DNA from: Trichuris trichiura
Lineage: Eukaryota > Nematoda > Enoplea > Trichinellida > Trichuridae
Reading direction: 5' to 3'
Assembly: GCA_037903355.1 (NCBI GenBank)
Contig: JBAJFE010000004.1
Span: 2,108,001 to 2,172,000, forward strand
Length of the DNA: 64,000 nt
Shown here: piece after piece, positions 13,173 through 24,548 of the stretch
Numbering within the stretch: position 1 is the first letter of the stretch
Layout: each line of letters begins with the position of its first letter
Program-made: the position numbers and the translations under genes
Notes under the pieces: generated by a model
Seen by the model: only the letters and a program-made list of their open reading frames with translations
Database searches by the model: none
Told to the model about the DNA's origin: nothing

Positions 13173-13897
13173 TCAGTTTTTTGATTTTCCTTCGGCTCGG
13201 TTTTGATCAGTCGACATTTTCACCTGTTCCGCATTTGGGTTGGACTGTGTGTTGTTCACAGTATGCTTTGTCCCGATCTTAGGCTGTACGTTTCTTTGAC
13301 TCCGCGCCGTTTCATTTGCTAAGCGGTAATATGAACACAAGACCGACTCGTATGTACATATGTATGCCTACCTGCAAGTGGCGGTACCTTATTAACAGTG
13401 GTTGGACTGTCAGCAGATTCGTTAGCTTTTTTACTTTTGCCAGGCGGAACAGCCAAACGAAGACTAGTTCGTAGCTTTTCCCTTTTGGCGTGCTCGGAAA
13501 GGGTGCTCTGGTTAAGAGCGCACTTTTCGTCGCAGAATGGTATACCGGCAAATTTGAAACATGTTTCCAATTTGATGGATTTGTTGCAAAATTGGCAAGT
13601 CAAGCAGGATCGGTGTATACTTTTAGTATTCACTTGTATTATCTCCAATGGGAGCATTGACTTGCCGCAGCGAGCGCACGTTCTGCTGTAAAGGATAGCG
13701 TGGCATTCGCTGCAAAACAAGCGACCTTCTTCGAATCGAAAATCTTCCTTTTGTAAGTAGTCGTTGCATTCTCTGCAGCGAAAGCAGTAAGTATGAATCA
13801 AAGCGGTACCCACTTTGATCATATTGTCTTTGTCAGTCGATTGATAGCAAACGAAGCAAACTTCGTGTAGGTCAAACGGTTGAAAGGGTCCAGCCAT
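13173..13897 (-). CDS. Small protein with two LIM zinc-binding domains
   Basis: Two exons, 13897-13372 and 13318-13173, with a 53-nt intron; about 223 residues. LIM domain 1 spans roughly residues 14-66 (CFVC, HTYCFRC, CNDY, LFCSECH). LIM domain 2 spans roughly 74-126 (CARCGKSM, HRSCLTC, CNKS, IPFCDEKC). Both have the CxxC/HxxC spacing of the family. The tail after residue 130 is polar and Ser/Lys/Asn-rich, with no domain I recognise. LIM domains are protein-interaction modules in adhesion, actin or transcription factors. With only two domains and no other module I cannot place it in a named subfamily. The second exon is called because the donor CAG/GTAGGC joins in phase to a 47-codon open frame ending in TGA; otherwise the protein would read into intron. 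Confidence 0.8.
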
Positions 13898-14561
13898 ATC
13901 TGTACCATCGTGATGATGATAATTGGAAAGAATGAATTTGTAATTGCTAATTTCACTTCCAGAAAGAGGTTAGTTTAAAATTAAAAGATATCTTACACTA
14001 GCTTTGAAATATGGAGTGGAAATGCAGTTCTAAATAAAGTTTTCTGGCCTGAATCTTTCCAATCTCTGGGCCCCATGAGGATCACGAAATGACATCGTTC
14101 CTAATATTTCCCGTGCTGAAAATAGCTTGTGTGATATAACATTTTGTCTTATTTTATAACATACAGCTTCTCACGAGTTCGTAGGGCTTCAAATGTTTTA
14201 TTAAGAATATGCAGGTTCATTGAAATATTTTATTTTTCGGGATTGCTTCTAACCCACTATTGGTGAATCGAAATAGTGCGACTTAGTTCCTACGACTCTC
14301 TGCCTGCCACTTGCAGCGCCCAATGCTGAAAAATACGGTATAGTGACATATTTGCTTTTATGAGAGAAGTTTCCTTTTCTCTCGTAGTCTTGTAGCCCTT
14401 TGTAAACATTTCTTTACTACTCGCTTCAACATTGTCCCGGAATTCTTCTTCACCTCTCAAGTTTAAAGTTCGCCTTTGCGAGATTTTAGCGACGTGCATG
14501 TTAGCTTCATTCTTTTTATTTGTAGTATAAACAGCTGTACAAAGTAAACAGTTTCTATTTC

Positions 14562-15799
14562 TCACATAGTATGAGAAGATCGATTCCGCGAATGTGCTTG
14601 ACTTCGCTTTGCTTGCCAACGGCTGATGGCAAAGCTTCCGGCCATCCTGTTTCTTGCTTTAGGTCTTTTGAGCGACTGACTTCGGCTGACGTTAGGACGC
14701 GGTTGCATGTTCATGCCTGAAAGAGCCGGTGAGGAAGCCGGTCTTCTAAGAAAGAACGGTGATACACGATCAATACGTTCCGTTTGGGCATGGTACATGC
14801 CTCCGCCGAAACCAGCTCTCCAGTCTGGATTGTTAGTCGGCGGGAAAATGCCGGCATTGGCCGGCCTTGGTGCGCTGGGAGTCAACCAGCGTCTCAGCGG
14901 TACGTCAGCGTTGATCCAATGTCCAACAAGAGCACATACACAAGTCACCAGTATAGAAACGCCGAACAGTATGATTGCCCAAAGTGGTATTGACGGCTGT
15001 CCAGTCGAGTGGGTTTCGTTTAAAATAGGCGACGATTTTGGCAGAGTGAAATTGTACCCGTCAGCTTCGATGCGGTCCATAGGAAATGCCATAATATCGT
15101 TCAAACCTTGAACTACTTTTAAGACGGCTGTCATGCTTGGGCTGAACGATTCATTAGTTGCCGTAGGCCTGTGAAGCCGTTGAAGCAGTGCCCCTAATGC
15201 TTCTTGCTCTGATATAACGGATCTAAGCCTGGAGCTAAGACTGATCGTAGTCAGTGGACGATTATTAGTTCCAGCCAGAGATAGGACTTTTCCCTTGTGA
15301 CAGAGCATAAAATGGTAGGCTAGGATAACAAGAATATCCGTTTTGCAGTCGGAAGCCCTATTGACCGTCCAACGTTGGCGAAGAAAATTTGCCATCCTTT
15401 GAAAGCTATTCATGAGAGCCGAGTTTGCTGACTGTCGATCGTCCGGTAGACTTATGAACACGTGTTCTCGGCACTGCTTCAAATCGTTTAGTGCTAATTT
15501 TTTGACTAGCAAAATTCCAAGCTTATACTTTTCGTCGATATCGTATATTTTATCAACACTGAAGCAGTGTGCAAATTTGTTGGCCAAAGAGCGGTTGAGA
15601 ATAACCGCTTCGGTATGACTTATTAACAGGTCTCGATCGCAAACGAAGTCCAGCTTTAAGTAAGCATTGTCGCAATAAAAGTTTCCTGAAACTTTTTATC
15701 ATTACGCGAATAATTCAATGTGTTAGCGGAACTGACGTGTTCTACACGAATACCTCCGTTCGAGCAGAGAAAGTTAGACAAAACACCACTTTTGCTCAT
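14562..15799 (-). CDS. MOLO1-like single-pass membrane protein
   Basis: Proposed exons 15799-15754 and 15685-14562, with a 68-nt intron; about 389 residues. The segment FVCDRDLLISHTEAVILN resembles the CDPDG...L start of the MOLO1 (TPM-like) extracellular fold. About 150 residues of that type follow (CREHVFISLP, DCKTDILVILAYHF). After a linker comes one membrane span (near WAIILFGVSILVTCVCALVG), then a basic Ser/Arg-rich cytosolic tail. In C. elegans MOLO-1 is an auxiliary subunit of the levamisole acetylcholine receptor; that role here is inference. No clear signal peptide is present at the proposed start, so an upstream first exon may be missing. The start is also ambiguous, because an in-frame ATG lies three codons earlier at 15808, directly beside a microsatellite. 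Confidence 0.6.
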
Positions 15800-15806
15800 T
15801 ACTACC

Positions 15807-15808
<2 letters not shown>

Positions 15809-15855
<47 letters not shown>

Positions 15856-15874
15856 GCTGTTGTTGTTGTTGTTG
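15809..15874. repeat. (ATT)n / (GTT)n microsatellite
   Basis: An uninterrupted run of about fifteen ATT units passes straight into GTT units. It lies directly upstream of the proposed MOLO1-like start on the opposite strand, so it may fall in that gene's 5' UTR or first intron. Confidence 0.95.
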
Positions 15875-17227
15875 TGATTGTTGTGAACACTTGAACCGCT
15901 TCTTTTTTAAATGAAGTACAAATATACTAACCTGATCGCATTTATGTTAGGAAGGTTCAGTAGCATGTCTTTGTTGATACAGTTGAAACTTAAGGATCCA
16001 TACATGATCAGAAATGTGAGCAATGTTGTTATTAAGTTTAAATCAATCAGCTGCCACAAAGTGCACACGCAGAATCAATGGAAAGGACAACCGAAACAAG
16101 CCGTATAACCTCCATTTTATAATCGATTTACAGGAAAATTATTTGTTAGATTCAGGAAGTAACAGATCTTCCCTTAGCTGCCTAATTTCTGCTCGTTCAC
16201 TTTTCAATTTATTAATTGGCTTTTCCGTAAATAAGGCAATGAAATCTTGAGAAGGCAACACGAGATTTGTATTTTCAAAAGATGCAGTTTTATTTTAACA
16301 TTCTGAATCTCGCAGGGAGCATATGTGGGCGCTACAAATTTCTCCCAATCTGTCAAGGTGGCTTAACAGTTAACAAAGCGTTTGGATATCAACATAATGA
16401 TAAATATTTTCATTTATCATTGATGGGAAGTATAAAACGTTTTTTTACTGATCAGAGCTGTGAAATTAATCTATTCCTCCGTCAGCGTCTGTTTAGGCAG
16501 CACAAGTACAAAAGTGAACATTTTCTTTAACTATAAAGGTGGGATACTTCAACTCTGATAGTTTTCATCAGCGAAAAAGTACAATATGTTTAAAATTAAC
16601 GGATCTAAACTGGCTTATATTTTAAAAATGAATTTGCAAAGTGTTTTCGTTTTGATTCTCGTAAAAGTTTAGTTATTTGACGCTCACGGTAATTGATCTT
16701 GATTATTACAAAAGTCAAGAGGGTGCCAGATTATAGCTGGCTGCATTTTCGTGCTATTTTTTTCCCTTGCAGGTTACTTCCTTATACGTGTTATCATATG
16801 ATAAGAATGATAAATGAACATTATATTTAAACTTACTTGAAGAAACTGCAACCGCACCACTACTCGCGTAACAATTTCACAGGCAAAAGTTTGATTACTG
16901 AACTACTGCGCAATTATTTATCTTTTACGTTTGTCTAGCTGTTTCCTGCAGCTATAGCGTGATTGATCCGTATCTCATCAATGTTATCATTAAAAAAACA
17001 AGGAAGTTTTAATAGGCTACGTTGTCGTAGCATCTGTGACGCTATAGCTCAGAGGTCGCTCACATATTAACAATGCACTTATTTTTCGAACGCTATTTAA
17101 TCGGTAATTAATAAATTTTAAATTTGTCACTATTTTAGGCAACAATTAATACTAATAAGAATAGCTGGGTCTTTGCTTCTAAGAAGCTAGGCAACCTCAA
17201 TTCCTTGCACGGCTAAGATTCGCCAGC

Positions 17228-17254
17228 ATGCCTAAGGTCTTTCAGCTAGAAGAG
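17228..17254 (+). CDS. Candidate first coding exon, gene unknown
   Basis: A 27-nt open segment, ATG to a good donor (GAG/GTATGT), encodes MPKVFQLEE. Both the context and the peptide look like a first exon; KVF.LEE is reminiscent of the N-terminus of cytochrome b5. I could not find a following exon with the HPGG haem-binding motif downstream. Joining to an open segment that begins after an acceptor at 17661 would give only a 51-residue protein of unknown type. This may be a real first exon with distant partners, a dead fragment, or chance. Confidence 0.25.
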
Positions 17255-20200
17255 GTATGTTCGTATAAAGTATTTTGACTACAAATCATCGGATACCTCA
17301 TTTGGAAAAAAGGGAGTACTGGCTATTCACTTAAACTCTGTGCCCAATAAGGTAGCCACTAAACAGCTGAGCATAATGCAAAAGACGCTTCAAGAAAAAA
17401 CATGGGACCGGAAGAACAGATGCCGAAAAACCATGCATGACTTATCCAAATGATTCGAGAAAATGACAACAGAATGAAAATAATGCTTTTCAGCCGGTAA
17501 CATTCGTCCGAAAAAGATTTCGCCTCGTTCGAAATTGACAAGGACAAAACGATTCAACATGGGCGAATTCATGCTCGCGTGAGTTACCAAAAAGCGTTTA
17601 GTCAGGAAATTGATAGCTTCTCAAGAAAAAAACTCCAAGGCGAAAAAACATGTTGCAGGTTGTTCAAAAAAGCAATAGGCTGTTTGTGAAAGGAAAGCCC
17701 CTGGCAAAGCGTTTTGCAGCGATTGTCTGGCAAGCTAAAAGCACTAAGCCGTGTTTGAGGATATTTTCGAAACTAATATGCAACTTTTGAAGTTTCCAAA
17801 ACGCGCTACCTATAAATTAAATGCTTTTAAGAAAGCATACGTTATATATTGCGCGGCTTAAAAAATATAACGCGCGGGTTGAAAAATCAGAATGAGATAG
17901 AAATACCACTTTTACATTTTCTAGCCGGAACTGCCATTACAAAACGATATATTAGCTGTATATTTACTTCTGCATTTCAGGAAACTACTTTTTTTTCTTT
18001 GTAGAAAATGAACCTTGAGCTAAGAAAAATTGACTATACAATTTGTCGAAACTCGAAAAAGAAGGTTGTCATGGCAAACTATCAATGAACTGTCCTAGTA
18101 GATTTTGATCGTTCAGGCTGCGATAAATTTAACGCGGGAAACCCAGTCCACAAACTCATTTTTTGAGATGCTTGTAATATGACAATATAATAGATATCAT
18201 AAAAACCTATGGAACAGCATAGCGAAACGAGATTAACTGCCTTGAGTTGCAGCAGCTACAAACTACGTTCGGCTTAACCCAGCCCGCGCCATCGAAACAT
18301 TGAAAACAATGTTTAAGATCTTAAACACCGCTTTCTGGCATTGTACAGCGAACATAGAACGCATAAAGTCAACTTAAATATTAACGAAATATCATTAGCG
18401 GTTTTCGGTGCAATTTCAGTTCAGCATAATGTGACAGGCAACGCGCGGCGAAAATTGACAGCTCCATCTACTGATGCCTATTGAGCCTGACAAAATTGTG
18501 CCATAAGTTAAATTCACACATCATATGAATACGCTTATCGTGCAGTTGTTTCCATGCAATAAAAAGGCATTCTTCTAAGGCGAGTTGCTTCAGCGCGCGA
18601 AAGAATGGAACTGCCCTTTACGTGATATTCATCCGCGTTTATATGAACGAATATAATGTCAAATTTTAAATCAGACAAGTGCTGGCAGAAGCGCTAGGCC
18701 GCTGCTTCGGAGCAACGCACTTCTGGGAACGTAAAGAGTTGACGATCTACGTGACGTGGTCGCAACGAGGATATGCTCGCCGGCAGGCTTATTAGCATTC
18801 CGAGAATAAACGGCCAAGCCAGATCCTAGCTTTTAACCAATCGGCCTTAAAATGAGAAAAAACAGGAAAAACAAAAACAAACCCAGTTTGAAACATATTT
18901 AACGAATATATTGGAAAAAAACAAGCTACAGCTACGTATATCTAAAGGTAGTACAGCCATAGGCGCATTCTCACCTCTTAGAGATTATGAACATTAGACT
19001 ACCAGCAGATAATGCACGTATCTTTCTCAGAAGCTTTGCAATCATTAGCTTCCAATGCTGAATTATGAGAACAAGCGACGTTCTTCTCCGTGGGTATTGA
19101 ACATACCTTAGGAAACGCGGATAAAAGGCGGAAGCGATATATCCAAAAGCGTCTAAACGAGCTAGACGATGCTGACAGGTCTGGCAAGGTCTGTGATAAT
19201 TTTTCAAAAATCGTGAAGTTAAGCAATGTTGGGCGCGATAAGCTTTGAACAATAAGAAGAGTATCGCTTACATTTGTAACCTTATCCCAGCCAAAGCATG
19301 GAATGCTTAACGTTGAAGAGACGCGTGGAAAAGACGACTTAAGAAAAATAGTTCACTCAATTACGTAAGCACTCAGACAAGCTATGCTCATTGTCGAAGT
19401 TAGGCTAAATAAGCGATGTATGAAAATTTGAAAAAAAATTGAACCTTAAAGCTGAGAGGGTAATGAATGCAAAGCTGTACTTGCTATTGCCAAATGGTCG
19501 TCCGTTCTTGAATGTCCTTCTTCGGAGGGTCCATACTTTCTGGCTACAATAGCACCCTGAGAAGTGCATATCCATTCGGCCACCATAATAAACAAAGAAA
19601 GCATGCCGAAGGACATGTGATTCGTCCCAAATGAAGATGACGTGTAGAAAGCAAGTTTTCGGATACAGGAAAGCAGCTTGAGCTGTGTGGGCAGCAGTCG
19701 TCGTTTCTGCGACGCGCCAAGCTTCCTGGGTCGCCGAATACGCATTTTATTTATTATTACTATTATTACCAATCTACGCCAAGGGGCATTCAGTCTGTTC
19801 AAAGAAGAAAATCAGACAGCTGGTGACGTCGGCTGGGCAAAAAGGATACTATTGTTGCTTTCCGTTTCGATGTATCACAGTTGAACCTGATCCATCTCGT
19901 TTCTCTATAGAGAAATATACTTGTTGCATTTGCGGTGCCTCAGTTTCTATGAGAAGAGCTGTCGTTGAACATGCCGTCAACTTGGAAACGAGATGAACGA
20001 GTGGTAAAGCGAGAGAGGGAAAACAAGATTAAATTGACGACAGAGTGACGAGCGAGGAACGCTCGCCTTGCCGACACCCTCTCGCACGGCGGGTGGGGTA
20101 GAAAATTGGAAAAATGAAGCAAAAGAAATTGAAAAGTTCCACCTAAATCGATTGCGTATATTTGAACGCTACGCATACCAGTGAATAATACCTATTTCGT

Positions 20201-20861
20201 CCGTACGGTTTTGCCACTCACATATCAAGCCGCATAGTCTTTCCAAAAACAATAAAAATCCCGCTAATCTTTCAATCGAACAACCGTCCTGCCAAATAGC
20301 GCAATAAAAAACAATTTAAAATAGGTGAATGTCAAGATTTTGTTTATTAATTTAACTAAAATTTAAATGCCTGAATGAACATTATATCTTGATGAAAACT
20401 TATACTTAACGCTCTCCCACTTTGTCTGGCAGGTTGCAAGCGTCTGACGTAGAAGACAACGAAGCCGGTTTTAAGAAATCAATTTTCAATGAACGTATGT
20501 ACGCCTGACGCAGCGTAATGTTCGCCATTCAGAAAAGGTGATGAACTAAGTATTGAACAGGTGCACCGACAAGCGGCGAGCTAACAGCCGAATGCCCAAC
20601 GTCATACCAGGAAGATGAAAAGCTCTCCTAATGCTACCTTCGACCTCTCATGTATGACTTGGCCGGAACGTAAGATGACGTTGTCAACCTTTAGAGTGTT
20701 CCATTTAGGTTGCAGAACAAAAGCTGTCGGCTGCGGCTGAAGTGGAATTCAAAAATAAGCGATTTCTGTGTCATAAGCAATGTAGCGTAAAATTTTTACA
20801 CTCTTAAGCTCACACGATTGTAAACCTTTAAAATGACCTCAGGCGCGCACTCAGAGAACCG

Positions 20862-21061
20862 TCATTTCCTATTTGAAGTGTTTGAGGAATTGGAAGTGCG
20901 TGTGCGTGAGGCAGATTTCGCCTGCTACAACAGCAGCGGCACTTTATGTCAAAAACGATTAGGAAAAAGCCAAGAAGTTTACTTACGCGTTTTTGCAATG
21001 ATTCTTCCACTTGTACAGAGCGCCCTGCGAAAGCATGACGGATATCACCGCGGTATGCCAT
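20862..21061 (-). CDS. Candidate terminal exons of an unidentified minus-strand gene
   Basis: Two open segments, 21061-20987 and 20924-20862, are separated by a 62-nt intron with a good donor (CGC/GTAAGT) and a good pyrimidine-rich acceptor (TTGTAG). In one phase they encode MAYRGDIRHAFAGRSVQVEE... ending TSNSSNTSNRK and a TGA. A second phase is also open across the same splice, so the frame is not secure. I recognise no family, and no upstream exon was settled. The paired splice sites are the main reason to list it. Confidence 0.3.
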
Positions 21062-22334
21062 AAGATAAATTTGTCGTGAGCTGCGTTGTCTATCTTTGGT
21101 TGCCAGACGTAAGCTTACGAAACAGACTTACGGATACATTTCAAACGTTGCCTTTCTTGGTATAGGGATTTTAACTAAATACCGCGCTGCTGGAAGAAGA
21201 CATTTGCCATGTAGAAGCATCTACGTAATTTTAAGCGAATATCACTATGTGCAGTCTGAGGCGCAACCAACAGCTGCAGTGTAGTGAAAATGGGCTTCAT
21301 ATTTCGTCGAAAATTATTCCCGCGAATTTTCCTTATCAATGCAGCGACTAAATCAATGCAGCGACTAAAGTTAATGAGTACGCAATACCGGCATTGAACG
21401 GGAAATAAATTTATAAACCGGTTTAGTGGATGATGCTATGCTGTTATGAGACGGTTGTCACTTTCTTCTTCAATCACATACACATGTTATTAGAATGACA
21501 AAAAAGGTGGAATTCAAACGAGCAGCAATCGAACAGATTAAGAGAAGAGTTATTTAAGACAGACGAAACGGAGAATTGAGAAAAATGATAAGACTTTTCC
21601 TTAAGTTGAAAGATGAGTAGGAAAAAATAGTGAAAGTTTAAAATTTGATCCTCTAACTTCCAACAGCTTTAGTTGTCGTCAAAAAATTTAAATTATGCGT
21701 GATCATGCCTGCGAGATGACGATTCTCGGTTACATGTCAGTAACTGCCACCTTTTCTAACGCGTAAAGCGAAGCCAGTGACAACTCTTCATTCATTGAAG
21801 CGATTACTTTTCATTTATGTACTATCATTGCATGCTTAGCTTCTCTCGTGCGGCCTTTTGAAATCCAACAATTGTACTCATAATTTTTCCATTAACGGAA
21901 GATGGAGGACATTTCCGCAAAAATTTGGTAAAAAGGAGAGTCTAACTGAACCTACGTCATCGGAAGGGTAAAGCTTTCATAACTATCTGACCAGAATGAA
22001 AGTTTAATCAAGCGAAAAAACACTTTCTGCACCTTTCAGGGAAGTCATTGTCTTACCAAACTGACGGAGAAGTCCAGCACTCGTTATGCCAGAAAGCCTA
22101 CATAACTAAATGACAAAAAGCCTTATAAATGTTTCATTAGCCTCCCTTCATTATTGACAAACTTTTTGTTCTCTTATCGCATCCGGAGCTCTGCTGTCTA
22201 AAACTCGACAAATAAATCCTGGGCCATTGGTTGAGGGTTCAGAGATTGCTCTGAGCTATTGTAATAGCAATGAACGATTTCTCATAACTATTTTCATGCC
22301 TTAACATCTCAGTTGAAGAAAGCGTTAAATGGTA

Positions 22335-22600
22335 ACCGCAAAAAAAGGCTAAGTCGGTTATGCTCCCCATCGTCATACTGTAAGGTTGCGGACCATCCTT
22401 TTCTGCCCTTGCCTAAAAGTAAGGATAAACATAAGGGTTGTATTTGAGTTTACGTTTAGATAAGTGTAGAATAAAACAGCCTGATTTCTCATCGGTAAGG
22501 AAAGAACAGGATGACCGCATGGTTCTCGGTAAGGAACCTGCATTTCTCAATCGATGGGGCCCGTCACCAACATAATCGTAGAAAAGTATATAAAGACTGA
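22335..22600. repeat. Diverged MITE-like element, copy 1
   Basis: This segment reads, in reverse complement, like the segment at 40.67-40.91 kb. Shared blocks are AAATGCAGGTTCCTT, CATGCGG, a CTTACTT/CTTATGTTT stretch, and the end block with CAGTA, GATGGGG and GCATAAC. The two ends are imperfect inverted repeats around GGTTATGC and CCCCATCG. No coding capacity is seen. It is likely a non-autonomous DNA transposon relic; the superfamily is not assigned. Confidence 0.6.
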
Positions 22601-23594
22601 CTGAATTAAATTTAAGACCTAGAGGTGCATTTTTTGCCCATTATGCTCAGCTTTCGTTTGACAGCTTCAACAATAAGCGCCAAAGAACGCATACTTTGAA
22701 AATGCGTACAGAATTAAACAACCTTTCGTTGTGCACGGCAGCAAATGGGAATTTTGTGAACAAGTTTAATCATGCGTTATTGCCAGCGCATTTTAAAACA
22801 CGCTACTTTGCTCGCGGTTGTATTATGGCAAAATACAGTAGTAAATATAACTTAATGGACATTTGAACAAATGTCTTACCGAGTAATGTTCACATTCCGC
22901 ATAGCAGCGGGAGTACACTAGATGATTCTCGGCTAGAAAGAATTCACCGTTACTTGCCTATTTTTCGTTATAATTGATCACGCCAATATTACTTAGCAAG
23001 TCAAGCAACACCAGCTCGTCGGATGTTGATCACGTTTGCTCAAAATTTTAAAATATGACTTCTCAAGTCGTAGACGGCATAGCACAGCAAACAGCATGAT
23101 TATCGAAGCTATTTAGTTTCATAATAAAGGACTGCATCTATACTGAAGACCTCCGCTGAAAATAAAGTCGGAAAGGATTCGAAAGCTCTGGCACGCTTTT
23201 ATTTTGCTCAATGGGCGATACTGTAAAAGAAGATTCTGTGATTCTACAACAGCTATGAAAAGTAATATTTAAATGGCAGCAAAAATTGAAAAAATGCCAC
23301 AACTATTTAACAGATGATTTATAAAGTAATCTAACAAATTCAAGATGCTGGAATTGATCTACAGTACTTTGGTGAGCGAAACAGCATTCACTCAAATTCG
23401 GTATGCTTTACTGCCCCTCATTTATTATCACGTCTTTCCCTCTTCTAACGCGGGGTTTATTGTTATTATTGTTAAAAAATAACGGCGGGTAACTTTAAAA
23501 CAGAAGATCGCTATGAGGTTTTTCTCATTAGGCGCCTTGTGATACCGTAGGCGGAACTAAAACCCCGTTTAGTTAGACCAAGTAATCGAAGTTG

Positions 23595-23732
23595 GTGTCT
23601 TGGTACGGGACCATATATTTTCATAATGAAAAAACTTTATTACGGAACGGTTCCCGTTTATGTATATAGAAAAGAGACTCCGGAGCTTTCGGGTCATTCG
23701 AGACCGGTCATCAGCGGTCTAAAGTTGTAAAT
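23595..23732. mobile_element. Terminal fragment of a Penelope-like element
   Basis: Nearly identical to the left terminal repeat of the full-length element at 36.9 kb, starting with GTGTCTTGGTACGGGACC and ending at CTAAAGTTGTAAAT. Only the terminal repeat is present, without the reverse transcriptase body. It carries one hammerhead-like motif (see 23676-23720). It lies 23 bp left of the inverted-repeat structure at 23755. Confidence 0.85.
23676..23720 (-). ncRNA. Hammerhead-like motif, copy A
   Basis: The minus strand reads CTGATGA, then a short hairpin, then GAAA, then a short palindromic CTCCGGAG and GTC. This is the order of a hammerhead ribozyme core. The helix II region is CCGGTC/GACCC, with one extra base after CTGATGA compared with the classical core. 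Activity is uncertain. Confidence 0.4.
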
Positions 23733-23754
23733 ATCTAAGTTGTAAATATTCTTC

Positions 23755-24376
23755 TTATGGCTTCGTTAATGCCATTCTGCTAAGAACTTTTTGGTTTCAT
23801 AGTTGTGATGGTATTTATTCTGCAGCAAGCGAAGTAGAAATCTTTTAGTTGAGAAATAGCTGAAATAATGATTTTCTTAAAGTTGTACGAGAGTTTCAAC
23901 ATACGTTTGGGGTTCAGCGTCTTTAATACGGTAGCTGTGTCCCGTTGGTAAGCACAAAAAAGAAAATAAAGAGCTTCCAGAGCTTTCGGGTCTGTCGCGG
24001 CCCGTCGTCAGTGGTCAATATCTGTGTAATGTATGCGGGGAGATTTCTCTTGCATCGTTTTTCATCATTTAAACGTTTGGGGTCTTTTCTATTAGACACT
24101 CGAAGGTTACTGTCGGTAGAAGTAAAATCAGGTTCCGTTAGTCCATGTTTTAACACGAAGCTTAAACACTTTTTTAGATCTATGTTGTCCAATAATAGAA
24201 AAGACTTCCCATAACTTTATTACGTATTATTGAAAACTCTCGTTCAACTTTAAGAAAATCATTATTTTAGATATTTCTCAACTAAAAGATTTCTTACTTC
24301 GCTCGCTGCAGAATAAATACCATCACAACTATGAAACCAAACAGCTCTTAGCAGAATGGTATTAACAAAGCCATAA
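23755..24376. mobile_element. Inverted-repeat element with Penelope-related core
   Basis: Arms of about 146 bp (23755-23900 and 24231-24376) are reverse complements at roughly 90 percent. They enclose a core of about 330 bp. The minus strand of the core has an 89-codon open frame containing TTDDGPRQTRKL, which is the translated hammerhead-like region of a Penelope-type terminal repeat related to, but distinct from, the 36.9 kb element. This could be two inverted terminal copies left after internal deletion, or a foldback element that captured a Penelope piece. No full transposase or reverse transcriptase remains. Confidence 0.7.
23971..24014 (-). ncRNA. Hammerhead-like motif, copy D (second subfamily)
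   Basis: Minus strand CTGACGA, a hairpin of the form GGGCC/GACCC, GAAAGCTC, then a GG-rich half. Layout matches the three copies of the other subfamily although the flanks differ. Conservation of layout between subfamilies points to a selected RNA structure. Confidence 0.4.
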
Positions 24377-24415
24377 TAAAGACAAAAAATCAGCATTTTG
24401 TTTTCGATCGATAAG

Positions 24416-24548
24416 TTTTAAACTCGGTTTGCAAACGTTTCAACAAATCCGACTTTTACTTGGGCAAATACTCTATAAGAAAATCAAACATTTTAAACTC
24501 GGTTTGCAAACGTTTCAACAAATCCGACTTTTACTTGGCCAAATACTT
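24416..24548. repeat. 75-bp tandem duplication at the BRIX1 3' end
   Basis: The unit starting TTTTAAACTCGG at 24416 begins again at 24491, a period of 75 bp. The copies are almost identical up to about 24548, where the BRIX1 stop codon lies. Copy 2 abuts the coding end and copy 1 lies further into the presumed 3' UTR. Confidence 0.9.

Larger units (their letters stand above)
15875..22334. other. Gene-poor AT-rich region
   Basis: About 6.5 kb with no gene I can name. It contains two weak exon candidates listed separately (17228 and 20.9-21.1 kb) and one short tandem duplication of a 17-bp unit (ATCAATGCAGCGACTAA at 21335-21351 and again at 21352-21368). Around 19446-19802 two minus-strand frames stay open together. 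Around 18667-18786 a plus frame is open after a plausible acceptor. Neither matches a known family. Confidence 0.45.

Noticed and set aside
13898..14289. CRISPR arrays, operons or bacterial-type regulatory sites
   Set aside because: Looked for across the window; there are none. The genes have spliceosomal introns and eukaryotic polyadenylation signals, so this is not prokaryotic DNA.
14290..14619. Minus-strand open frame overlapping the 3' end of the MOLO1-like gene
   Set aside because: It has no ATG at its start and could not be joined in phase to the MOLO1-like exon; the only intron that would connect it would be about 31 nt.
18667..18786. 40-codon plus-strand open stretch after an acceptor-like AG
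   Set aside because: Also open on the minus strand, no ATG, no partner exon, no family match.
19446..19802. 118-codon minus-strand frame with a hydrophobic segment
   Set aside because: A second minus-strand frame is open over the same stretch and neither matches a known protein; no clear splice borders.
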